Source: an uncultured Ruminococcus sp.
GTDB taxonomy: Bacteria; Bacillota; Clostridia; Oscillospirales; Acutalibacteraceae
NCBI GenBank assembly: GCA_937892835.1
Contig: CALBHM010000002.1
Span: forward strand, 1-8,967
DNA length: 8,967 nt
Direction: 5' to 3'
Part shown: one piece after another, positions 1 through 5,182 of the stretch
Layout: every line of letters begins with the position of its first letter
Numbering within the stretch: the stretch's first letter is position 1
Translations under genes and position numbers: made by a program
Notes under the pieces: generated by a model
Told to the model about the DNA's origin: nothing
Seen by the model: only the letters and a program-made list of their open reading frames with translations
Databases searched by the model: none

Positions 1-50
1 TCCGTCGCTCATGCGACACCTCCCCTTGAATCAACCAAGGGGAGGCTTGG
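1..50 (-). repeat. G-rich double-hairpin repeat, copy 1 (cut by window edge)
   Basis: Read on the minus strand this is a perfect 10-bp hairpin (CCTCCCCTTG at 19-28 against CAAGGGGAGG at 36-45) followed by a second hairpin (GTCGC at 4-8, loop 9-12, GCGAC at 13-17). The outer 27 bases (1-27) are the exact reverse complement of 4466-4492, so this is the same repeat in the opposite orientation. The copy in the 4.4-kb region continues with GGGATAAAGA, so this one is probably truncated by the window start. It faces the copy at 135-193 head to head. The function is unknown; it is a short dispersed palindromic repeat (REP- or MITE-like by inference). Confidence 0.8.
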
Positions 51-134
51 AAAGATTCTGTGACTTTGTTCAATAAGTAGAAATACTTATAGTATACTGC
101 TTTGAAAACATAATGCAGAAGTTTATGTCCTATT

Positions 135-193
135 AAGCCTCCCCTTAAATGATTTAAGGGGAGGGGGACCGCTTGCGGTGGAAGGGATAAAGA
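135..193 (+). repeat. G-rich double-hairpin repeat, copy 2
   Basis: A perfect 12-bp stem with a 3-base loop (138-149 against 153-164, CCTCCCCTTAAA / TTTAAGGGGAGG) is followed by a second hairpin (ACCGC 168-172, TT, GCGGT 175-179) and the tail GGAAGGGATAAAGATA. It has the same plan as 4449-4505 (AAGCCTCCCCTT, hairpin, GGGGAGG, small palindrome, GAGGGGATAAAGA), but the second palindrome is different in sequence while still able to pair. That suggests the fold, not the exact sequence, is maintained. No T-run follows, so it is not a classical terminator. Confidence 0.8.
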
Positions 194-213
194 TACGGAT
201 GAAACGAAGAAAT

Positions 214-245
214 TCATAGGGGACGATCCCACATCGACCCAAGGT
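214..245 (+). repeat. Short AGGGG-CATCGACCC repeat, diverged copy
   Basis: This stretch resembles 8124-8156: both read TC(A/G)TAGGGG, then a variable centre, then ACATCGACCCAAGGT. The distant copy forms a perfect 9-bp stem. Here the left arm has two mismatches (GGGACGATC against the ideal GGGTCGATG), so the hairpin is decayed. It lies in the leader before the transporter operon; no role is visible. Confidence 0.6.
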
Positions 246-292
246 AAACTAAAATTATTTTTGCTACACTCAAGGGGAAGCCTCGATGAGTT

Positions 293-301
293 TGATATAT
301 T
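293..301 (+). promoter_or_regulatory. Possible extended -10 promoter for the nucleoside transporter operon
   Basis: TGATATATT matches the extended -10 pattern TG-n-TATAAT with one mismatch. It sits about 30 bases before a GGAGGG ribosome binding site (331-336) and 42 bases before the GTG start. No good -35 box is seen at the correct spacing (around 273-278), so the call rests on the extended -10 alone. The operon could instead be read from an upstream binding-protein gene outside the window. No purine riboswitch was recognised in 1-342. Confidence 0.3.
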
Positions 302-342
302 ATTTACCACATTTTTCAGAATAAAAAATTGGAGGGCATAAA

Positions 343-1878
343 GTGAGTACACAGGTTGCAATCGAACTCAGAAACATCACAAAGACCTTTGGCTCCGTTG
401 TTGCCAACAAGGACGTTAATCTTACCGTGAACAAGGGAGAAATCCTTTCAATTCTCGGTGAGAACGGAAGCGGAAAAACAACGCTTATGAACATGATTTC
501 CGGAATCTATTTCCCGGATCACGGTCAGATCTTTGTTGACGGCAAAGAGGTGGTTATCAGATCACCCAAGGACGCCTTTGACCTGAAGATCGGTATGATT
601 CACCAGCATTTCAAGCTTGTTGACGTTTTCTCCGCGACAGAGAATATCGTTCTCGGCTATGATGACGGCAAGTACAATCTTAAAAAGTCAAAAGCAAAGA
701 TTCAGGCGATTCTTGATAAATACGGCTTTGAGCTTGACCTCAACAAGAAGATTTATCAGATGTCAGTCTCCGAAAAGCAGACGGTTGAAATCGTCAAGGT
801 GCTTTACAGGGGCGCAGATATCCTCATTCTTGATGAGCCGACGGCTGTTCTTACTCCGCAGGAGACGAAGAAGCTTTTTGACGTTATCAGAAACATGAGA
901 AATGACAACAAGTCGATTATCATAATCACTCATAAGCTCAATGAGGTTATGGAGATTTCCGATAAGGTTGCCGTCCTCCGAAAGGGCGAATATATCGGCA
1001 CGGTCATGACTGCCGAGACAAACGAGTCCGCCCTGACCGAGATGATGGTCGGCAAGAAGATCGACCTCAATATCGAGAGAACAGAGGTTGCCAATAAGGA
1101 GGACAGACTCCTCATTAACAATATGTGCTATGTTAACCGTGAGGGCGTTAAGGTGCTCAATCATGTTTCGTTCACTGCAAAGTCGGGCGAAATCCTTGGT
1201 ATCGCGGGTATCGCCGGCAGCGGTCAGCGTGAGCTGCTTGAGTCTATCGCAGGCCTTCGTCACCTTACCCACGGCTCAATCATATATAATAATGCTAAAA
1301 CGGGCAAGCAGGATAATCTCCGTGACAAAACTCCCGTTCAGATCAGAGAGCTTGGCATAAGACTTTCGTTTGTTCCTGAGGACAGACTCGGCATGGGACT
1401 TGTCGGCAATATGGATATTGTTGACAACATGATGCTCAGAAGCTACAAGAAGGGCAAAACCGCTTTCCTTGAAAAGAAAGAACCGAGAGACCTTGCAGCA
1501 AAAATTATCGATGAGCTTGAGGTCGTAACTCCGAGTGCAAACACTCCCGTTCGTAAGCTTTCGGGCGGTAATGTTCAGAAGGTTCTTGTCGGACGTGAGA
1601 TTGCGGCTTCTCCGACAGTTCTTATGGCTGCCTATCCTGTTCGAGGACTTGACATCAACTCGTCTTACCTTATTTATAATCTTCTCAATGAGCAGAAGGA
1701 AAAAGGCGTTGCCGTTATTTTCGTAGGCGAGGATTTGGACGTTCTTTTGGAGCTTTGCGACAGAATCGTTGTTATCAGCTCGGGTCAGATTTCCGATATC
1801 GTTGATGCAAGAACGGCTACTAAGGAACAGCTTGGTATGCTTATGACTAAGACAAAGGGAGGTAACGACGATGAGTAA
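343..1878 (+). CDS. nupO: Nucleoside ABC importer, duplicated ATPase subunit (NupO/BmpB-like)
   Basis: This 511-residue protein has two fused ABC ATPase domains and would power nucleoside import from the cytoplasmic face of the membrane. Domain 1 has Walker A GENGSGKT (39-46), a degenerate signature MSVSEKQ (140-146), Walker B LILDEP with D164/E165, and the switch region ITHKL. Domain 2 has a degenerate Walker A, GIAGSGQR (289-296), with no lysine, an intact signature LSGGN (406-410), and AAYPVRGLD (429-437) in place of a Walker B with catalytic glutamate. Only one composite ATP site (Walker A1/B1 with signature 2) should therefore hydrolyse ATP, which is usual in the ribose/BMP-type family. 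The GTG start follows GGAGGG by six bases. The stop overlaps the next gene by 8 bp. The symbol follows the Bacillus subtilis guanosine transporter NupNOPQ by similarity; substrate specificity is inferred. Confidence 0.93.
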   Translation: MSTQVAIELRNITKTFGSVVANKDVNLTVNKGEILSILGENGSGKTTLMNMISGIYFPDHGQIFVDGKEVVIRSPKDAFDLKIGMIHQHFKLVDVFSATENIVLGYDDGKYNLKKSKAKIQAILDKYGFELDLNKKIYQMSVSEKQTVEIVKVLYRGADILILDEPTAVLTPQETKKLFDVIRNMRNDNKSIIIITHKLNEVMEISDKVAVLRKGEYIGTVMTAETNESALTEMMVGKKIDLNIERTEVANKEDRLLINNMCYVNREGVKVLNHVSFTAKSGEILGIAGIAGSGQRELLESIAGLRHLTHGSIIYNNAKTGKQDNLRDKTPVQIRELGIRLSFVPEDRLGMGLVGNMDIVDNMMLRSYKKGKTAFLEKKEPRDLAAKIIDELEVVTPSANTPVRKLSGGNVQKVLVGREIAASPTVLMAAYPVRGLDINSSYLIYNLLNEQKEKGVAVIFVGEDLDVLLELCDRIVVISSGQISDIVDARTATKEQLGMLMTKTKGGNDDE

Positions 1879-2977
1879 TAATCCTGCAAAGATTCATGAG
1901 CCCTTGTTTCATATCGTCAAACGCTCGGCTATGCCGAAATGGCAGAGCTGGCTTGTAAGAATCGGCTCGGTCATTGCCGCACTTATTGTTTGCGGAATCG
2001 TTACGGTTCTTCTTACGGGTGAAGACCCGATTCAGGTTTATGTAAAAATGGTCGAGGGTGCAGTCGGTTCGGAAAGACGACTTTGGATGCTCGCACAGAA
2101 TACGGCGATGCTTCTTTGTGTAGCCCTTGCCGTTACTCCGGCTTTTAAGATGAAATTCTGGAATATCGGCGCAGAGGGACAGGTACTCGCAGGCGGACTT
2201 GCAACTGCGGCATGTATGATTTTTCTCGGTGATAAGCTTTCTCCGATTGTTCTTATGATAGTCATGGTGGTTATCAGTGTTGTTGCCGGTGCGGTATGGG
2301 GCCTTATCCCTGCATTTTTCAAAGCTATTTGGAACACAAACGAAACGCTGTTTACCCTTATGATGAACTACATTGCAATGTGCATCGTTTCCTATTTTTC
2401 ATATGAATGGTCCGTTCCTAAAGGCTCGGGTCATATCGGCGTTATCAACGACACGACCGAGGCCGGCTGGCTTCCGGCAATCGGCGGCAAGGCTTATCTT
2501 TGCAACATTTTGATCGTTGTTGCCATCACCGTATTCATGTATATTTATCTTAGATACAGCAAGCATGGATATGAAATTTCCGTTGTAGGCGAGAGTGAAA
2601 ACACCGCCAAGTACATCGGAATCAACGTTAAAAAGGTTATTGTCAGAACGATGATTCTTTCGGGCGCACTCTGCGGTATTGCAGGCTTCCTGCTCGTCAG
2701 CGGAACGGACCACACCGTCAACCGTGATACGGCAGGCGGCAGGGGATTCACGGCAATCATGGTTTCGTGGCTTGCTCACTTTGATCCTCTCTATATGATT
2801 CTCACATCGCTTCTTCTTGTTTTCCTTGAAAGAGGTGCAGGCGAAATCTCAACGACCTTCGGTCTTAACGAATCATTCTCAGAGATTATCACCGGAATCA
2901 TCATTTTCTTTATCATCGGCAGTGAATTCTTCCTTAACTATCAGTTGAAATTCCGTGAGAAGGAGGCATCCAAATAA
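1871..2977 (+). CDS. nupP: Nucleoside ABC importer, permease subunit 1 (NupP-like)
   Basis: A 368-residue integral membrane protein of the BPD_transp_2 (PF02653) family, one half of the transport channel. After a polar N-terminus (about 1-28) come eight or more hydrophobic segments, beginning around residue 29. The family-typical motif FWNIGAEGQ is at 96-104. The cytoplasmic coupling loop VGESENTAKYIGIN at 239-252 is the likely contact for the ATPase and is matched by VGENPATADAAGIN in the second permease. The ATG lies inside the end of the ATPase gene (8-bp overlap), eight bases after GGGAGG (1857-1862), so translation is probably coupled. The stop shares one base with the next start. Length and motifs are normal for the family. 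Confidence 0.93.
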   Translation: MSNNPAKIHEPLFHIVKRSAMPKWQSWLVRIGSVIAALIVCGIVTVLLTGEDPIQVYVKMVEGAVGSERRLWMLAQNTAMLLCVALAVTPAFKMKFWNIGAEGQVLAGGLATAACMIFLGDKLSPIVLMIVMVVISVVAGAVWGLIPAFFKAIWNTNETLFTLMMNYIAMCIVSYFSYEWSVPKGSGHIGVINDTTEAGWLPAIGGKAYLCNILIVVAITVFMYIYLRYSKHGYEISVVGESENTAKYIGINVKKVIVRTMILSGALCGIAGFLLVSGTDHTVNRDTAGGRGFTAIMVSWLAHFDPLYMILTSLLLVFLERGAGEISTTFGLNESFSEIITGIIIFFIIGSEFFLNYQLKFREKEASK

Positions 2978-3954
2978 TGTTAGTTGCATTTATTCAGCGT
3001 GCGGTCGTTCAGGGCATTCCGCTTCTGTTCGGCTCAACCGGTGAAATTCTCACCGAGAAGAGCGGTAACCTCAACCTCGGTACAGCGGGCGTTATGTACG
3101 TCGGCGGAATCACTTGCGTTATCGGCGCATTCCTCTACGAGCAGAATGCCACTCAGATGAACACCTTCCTCACAATCCTTATTCCGATCCTTTCGTCGAT
3201 TCTCGGTTCACTTGTAATGGGACTTATCTATTCGTTCCTCACTGTCACACTCCGTGCGAATCAGAATGTTACGGGTCTTGCACTCACAACATTCGGTGTA
3301 GGTTTCGGTAACTTCTTCGGCGGCTCGCTTATCAAGCTTACTAACAGTGATGTTCCGTCAGTAACTCTTACAGCAACAAGCCTTGCGTTCAAGAAGTCGC
3401 TTCCCTTTGCTTCAAAGCTCGGCTGGTTTGGAGAGATTTTCCTCTCATACAGCTTCCTTGCGTATGTTGCAGTCGCAATCGCAATTATTGTTTCGATTTA
3501 TTTCAACCGTACCCGTTCGGGACTTAATCTCCGTGCCGTCGGTGAAAACCCGGCGACGGCAGACGCAGCCGGAATCAACGTTGGCAGATACAAGTACATT
3601 TCAATCTGCCTCGGCAGCATCATTGCAGGTTTCGGCGGTCTCTACTATGTTATGGACTATGCCTGCGGCGTATGGTCTAACAACGCATTCGGCGACAGAG
3701 GCTGGCTTGCAATCGCACTTGTTATCTTCGCAATCTGGAGACCGAACCTCAGCATCATCGGTTCGATTCTTTTCGGCGGACTTTTCATTGTCCACAACTA
3801 TATTCCGAACCTCAGCATGAGCGACCAGGAGCTTTTCAAGATGACTCCGTACCTCGTTACGATCATCGTTCTTATAGTTATCAGCATGCTTAAGAAGAGA
3901 GAATTCCAGCCGCCGCAGAGTTTGGGACTTTCATACTTCCGAGAAGACCGCTAA
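2977..3954 (+). CDS. nupQ: Nucleoside ABC importer, permease subunit 2 (NupQ-like)
   Basis: A 325-residue integral membrane protein that should pair with the preceding permease. The N-terminal motif GNLNLGTAGVM (30-40) is typical of the NupQ branch of PF02653, and the coupling loop VGENPATADAAGINV is at 188-202. Hydrophobic helices fill most of the chain, and a short polar tail follows the last helix. The ATG overlaps the previous stop as TAATG, with AAGGAGG at 2960-2966, so the three genes form one translational unit. No further operon gene follows; a terminator starts 6 bp after the stop. The substrate-binding protein that must deliver nucleosides to this complex is not encoded in the window. 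Confidence 0.93.
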   Translation: MLVAFIQRAVVQGIPLLFGSTGEILTEKSGNLNLGTAGVMYVGGITCVIGAFLYEQNATQMNTFLTILIPILSSILGSLVMGLIYSFLTVTLRANQNVTGLALTTFGVGFGNFFGGSLIKLTNSDVPSVTLTATSLAFKKSLPFASKLGWFGEIFLSYSFLAYVAVAIAIIVSIYFNRTRSGLNLRAVGENPATADAAGINVGRYKYISICLGSIIAGFGGLYYVMDYACGVWSNNAFGDRGWLAIALVIFAIWRPNLSIIGSILFGGLFIVHNYIPNLSMSDQELFKMTPYLVTIIVLIVISMLKKREFQPPQSLGLSYFREDR

Positions 3955-3960
3955 GCACTT

Positions 3961-4076
3961 TCGGGCGTTTATTTCGGCGAATAAGTCATTTTTCTCACCT
4001 TGACGTACAGGAGTACGCCTGCGCTGAGAGAAAATGCCTTCTTCATCCGAACTAAACCGCCCGATTCTTTTTATTT
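3961..4076 (+). terminator. Intrinsic terminator of the nup operon with a nested repeat
   Basis: The outer arms TCGGGCGTTTA (3961-3971) and TAAACCGCCCGA (4053-4064) pair over 11 bp with one bulged base and are followed directly by TTCTTTTTATTT (4065-4076). It starts 6 bp after the last permease stop. The loop is unusually large (about 80 bases) because repeat copy A lies inside it and itself folds into a long hairpin, which would bring the outer arms together. Confidence 0.65.
3983..4055 (+). repeat. Nested palindromic repeat, copy A
   Basis: The core (3983-4040) has outer arms AAGTCATTTTTCTCA and TGAGAGAAAATGCCTT that pair imperfectly. Inside, a small stem TTGACGTACAGGAGTACGCC pairs CGTAC with GTACG. 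A 15-base tail, CTTCATCCGAACTAA (4041-4055), follows. The element recurs at 4086 (with the tail) and at 4532 (core only). Paired changes in the outer arms between copies suggest that folding is conserved. It lies within the nup operon terminator. Confidence 0.8.
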
Positions 4077-4085
4077 ATAAAACCT

Positions 4086-4160
4086 AAAAGTCCTTTTCCT
4101 GACTTGACGTATAGAACATACGCCTGCGTCGGGAGAAAGGGCTTTCTTCATCCAAACTAA
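4086..4160 (+). repeat. Nested palindromic repeat, copy B
   Basis: Tandem neighbour of copy A, about 30 bases downstream. The outer arms AAGTCCTTTTCCTGAC and GTCGGGAGAAAGGGCTT pair, and the inner hairpin is GACGTATAGAACATACGCC. The tail CTTCATCCAAACTAA (4146-4160) differs from that of copy A by one base. A second T-rich run (4164-4172) follows, so copy B may act as a back-up terminator. A and B probably arose by local duplication, since they share the tail that copy C lacks. Confidence 0.8.
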
Positions 4161-4192
4161 GCATTCTTTTTTGTTGGAAAACGTGGACTCCG

Positions 4193-4233
4193 CCTCCGGG
4201 GGAGCTGTCAGCGTAGCTTACTGAGGGGTTTTG
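4193..4233 (+). repeat. G-rich double-hairpin repeat, variant copy
   Basis: This has the same plan as the other G-rich repeats: CCTCCGGGGGAG (stem CTCC/GGAG, loop GGG), then a palindrome GTCAGC-GTA-GCTTAC with one mismatch, then TGAGGGGTT. It differs from copies at 135 and 4449 in having GGGGGAGCTG in place of GGGGAGGTG. It is probably a decayed or sister subfamily member. No gene overlaps it. Confidence 0.5.
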
Positions 4234-4265
4234 AAAGCCTGCTGAAAATTTATTGAATTATTTAA

Positions 4266-4397
4266 TCTTTATCCTTACCGGCTCTTCGAGCCACCGTCTC
4301 GCTGCGGCTCGGTCACGCTCCGGCTCTGAACGTCCACCGGACGTTCATTCACTACCGTCGCGCCGCTTTGCTACCTTAAAACATTTAAGGGGAGGCT
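4266..4397 (-). repeat. G-rich hairpin repeat with GC-rich insert of about 90 bases
   Basis: Read on the minus strand it begins AGCCTCCCCTTAAATG and ends GGTAAGGATAAAGATT, the same ends as the short repeats, but the middle is long and GC-rich. It contains three clear palindromes: CCTTAAA-ACA-TTTAAGG (4374-4390), GAACGTCC-ACC-GGACGTTC (4328-4346, perfect 8-bp stem) and GGCTC-TTC-GAGCC (4280-4290). No open reading frame of note is present. It is inverted relative to the copy at 4449-4505, with a 51-base AT-rich spacer between them. Confidence 0.65.
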
Positions 4398-4448
4398 GAA
4401 CGGGACGTAAATTTCATAATTAAACTTAAAGTCAGCAGAAACTTTTTC

Positions 4449-4505
4449 AAGCCTCCCCTTGTTGCAAGGGGAGGTGTCGCATGAGCGACGGAGGGGATAA
4501 AGACA
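4449..4505 (+). repeat. G-rich double-hairpin repeat, copy 3 (best preserved)
   Basis: A perfect 10-bp stem (4452-4461 against 4465-4474, loop TTG) is followed by GTCGC-ATGA-GCGAC (4476-4489) and GGAGGGGATAAAGAC. Bases 4466-4492 match the reverse complement of 1-27 exactly over 27 bases, 4.4 kb away. It closes the second inverted pair (with 4266-4397). Confidence 0.85.
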
Positions 4506-4531
4506 AGTGTATTATTTAGGTGAATATAAAT

Positions 4532-4595
4532 AAAAAGTCCTTTTTTCCGACTTGACGTATAGAACATACGCTACGTTGTAAAAAAGGGCTTTTTA
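4532..4595. terminator. Nested palindromic repeat copy C, terminator of yaaL–bofA
   Basis: Third copy of the A/B element: AAGTCC at its left, the inner hairpin CTTGACGTATAGAACATACG identical to copy B, and GGGCTTTTT at its right. Outer A/T-rich arms (AAAAAGTCCTTTTTT and AAAAAAGGGCTTTTT) extend the stem. On the minus strand it starts 5 bases after the bofA stop and ends in CTTTTTATTTA, so it should terminate that operon. The T-tract on the plus side makes it potentially bidirectional. It lacks the CTTCATCC tail of copies A and B. Confidence 0.7.
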
Positions 4596-4600
4596 TTATG

Positions 4601-4852
4601 TTACAAAATTATATTCAGCACAAGCATTGAAATACTTGCCGGAATTCCGAGACAGATGCAGGCGAGAATCGTATACCAATTCACGGCAAGAGTTACCCCT
4701 GTCAGCAGGCCGAGGGCATTCACGGCAAGAAGGGCCGCCAGGCCCTGAAATGCAGAAAGAAAAATGCTTTTGAAAAAAGTACCCTTTCTGAACATCGTGA
4801 TTATCGGAATCAGCAGAACCACGCATATCGCTACGATTAAGGCATATTTCAT
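4601..4852 (-). CDS. bofA: BofA-like membrane protein (pro-sigma-K processing inhibitor family)
   Basis: An 83-residue, almost entirely hydrophobic protein. Two membrane stretches are clear: about 3-20 and about 30-50, with a further hydrophobic C-terminal stretch (55-83). The second half carries the family pattern N45-x-x-G48, G52, then V57-N58 and CLGIPAS (67-73), which resembles BofA proteins (PF07441; usual length about 85-90), where LGIPG is typical. In Bacillus, BofA sits in the outer forespore membrane and holds back the SpoIVFB protease that activates sigma-K; whether this lineage uses that circuit is not shown. Its ATG overlaps the stop of the upstream gene in ATGA, a coupled arrangement, and the yaaL–bofA order itself supports the call. 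A small holin-like membrane protein is the main alternative. Confidence 0.68.
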   Translation of the reverse strand: MKYALIVAICVVLLIPIITMFRKGTFFKSIFLSAFQGLAALLAVNALGLLTGVTLAVNWYTILACICLGIPASISMLVLNIIL

Positions 4853-5100
4853 CTGAAATCATCCTTTGAATCTATTTCACCGCAAAGCCTTTCGAGCTTT
4901 GCTTTTTTGATTAGAAAGCTGTATTGTGTTTCAAGCTCCTTCATTCTGTAAATCAGAGCTTCGATAATCAGCGGATCGGTCGCTTCGTTAAAGCGTGCAT
5001 ATGTACCCTGAAGCTGAAGCTTGATGTTTTCGGCTGACTGAGTGAGATCCTTGTCGTAATTATATTTCCTGTCCGTATCTGAAAAAATATCTAAAATCAT
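4849..5100 (-). CDS. yaaL: YaaL/DUF2508-like small protein
   Basis: A soluble, charged, mostly helical protein of 83 residues. The central region (about 35-66) with F-x-x-A-T-D-P-L-I-I-E-A, then RMKELETQYSFLIKKAK, fits the DUF2508 (YaaL) pattern of a Dp-li stretch followed by a helix ending in eAK. The function of this family is unknown. The start is set at 5100 because GGAGGG lies seven bases before that ATG; an in-frame ATG at 5124 lies upstream of that site and has no comparable one. The stop overlaps the bofA start by 4 bp. In Bacillus the order is recR–yaaL–bofA; here recR is absent and a divergent flavoprotein gene occupies that side. Confidence 0.65.
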   Translation of the reverse strand: MILDIFSDTDRKYNYDKDLTQSAENIKLQLQGTYARFNEATDPLIIEALIYRMKELETQYSFLIKKAKLERLCGEIDSKDDFR

Positions 5101-5125
5101 TTTGCGTCCCTCCGATAAAATCATA

Positions 5126-5154
5126 TTGATAAGACAAGCAAAATATGATAGAAT
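5126..5154 (+). promoter_or_regulatory. Likely sigma-A promoter for the flavoprotein–lipoprotein operon
   Basis: TTGATA (5126-5131) and TAGAAT (5149-5154) are separated by 17 bases. Transcription would start near 5161, about 10 bases before the GGAG ribosome binding site. The promoter lies in the 82-bp divergent space shared with yaaL, so the promoters of the two operons must be very close or overlap. No clear minus-strand promoter could be picked. Confidence 0.5.
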
Positions 5155-5182
5155 AAATCATAAAATTTACGGAGACGGTGTA

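Noticed and set aside
66..93. TTGTTC...TATAGT promoter between the first repeat pair
   Set aside because: Weak matches in AT-rich spacer, 16-base spacing, 250 bases from any start; not supported beyond chance.
1..193. Repeats near the left end as a CRISPR array or phage attachment site
   Set aside because: Copies are inverted, palindromic, few and unevenly spaced, with no cas or integrase gene nearby.
100..342. Purine riboswitch in front of the nucleoside transporter
   Set aside because: The conserved three-way junction core of purine riboswitches could not be found; only dispersed repeats are present.
763..1272. 169-residue minus-strand frame inside the ATPase gene
   Set aside because: Shadow of the strongly conserved plus-strand ABC ATPase.
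2399..2779. 126-residue minus-strand frame inside permease 1
   Set aside because: Shadow of a conserved membrane protein; no motif or start signal.
4385..4567. 60-residue minus-strand frame across the repeat region
   Set aside because: It is made up of repeat sequence (hairpin arms and element C), so it is not a gene.
5102..5182. Longer N-terminus for the flavoprotein from a TTG at 5102
   Set aside because: It would add residues before the FAD motif that are not family-like and would cover the promoter; the ATG at 5183 has a proper ribosome binding site.
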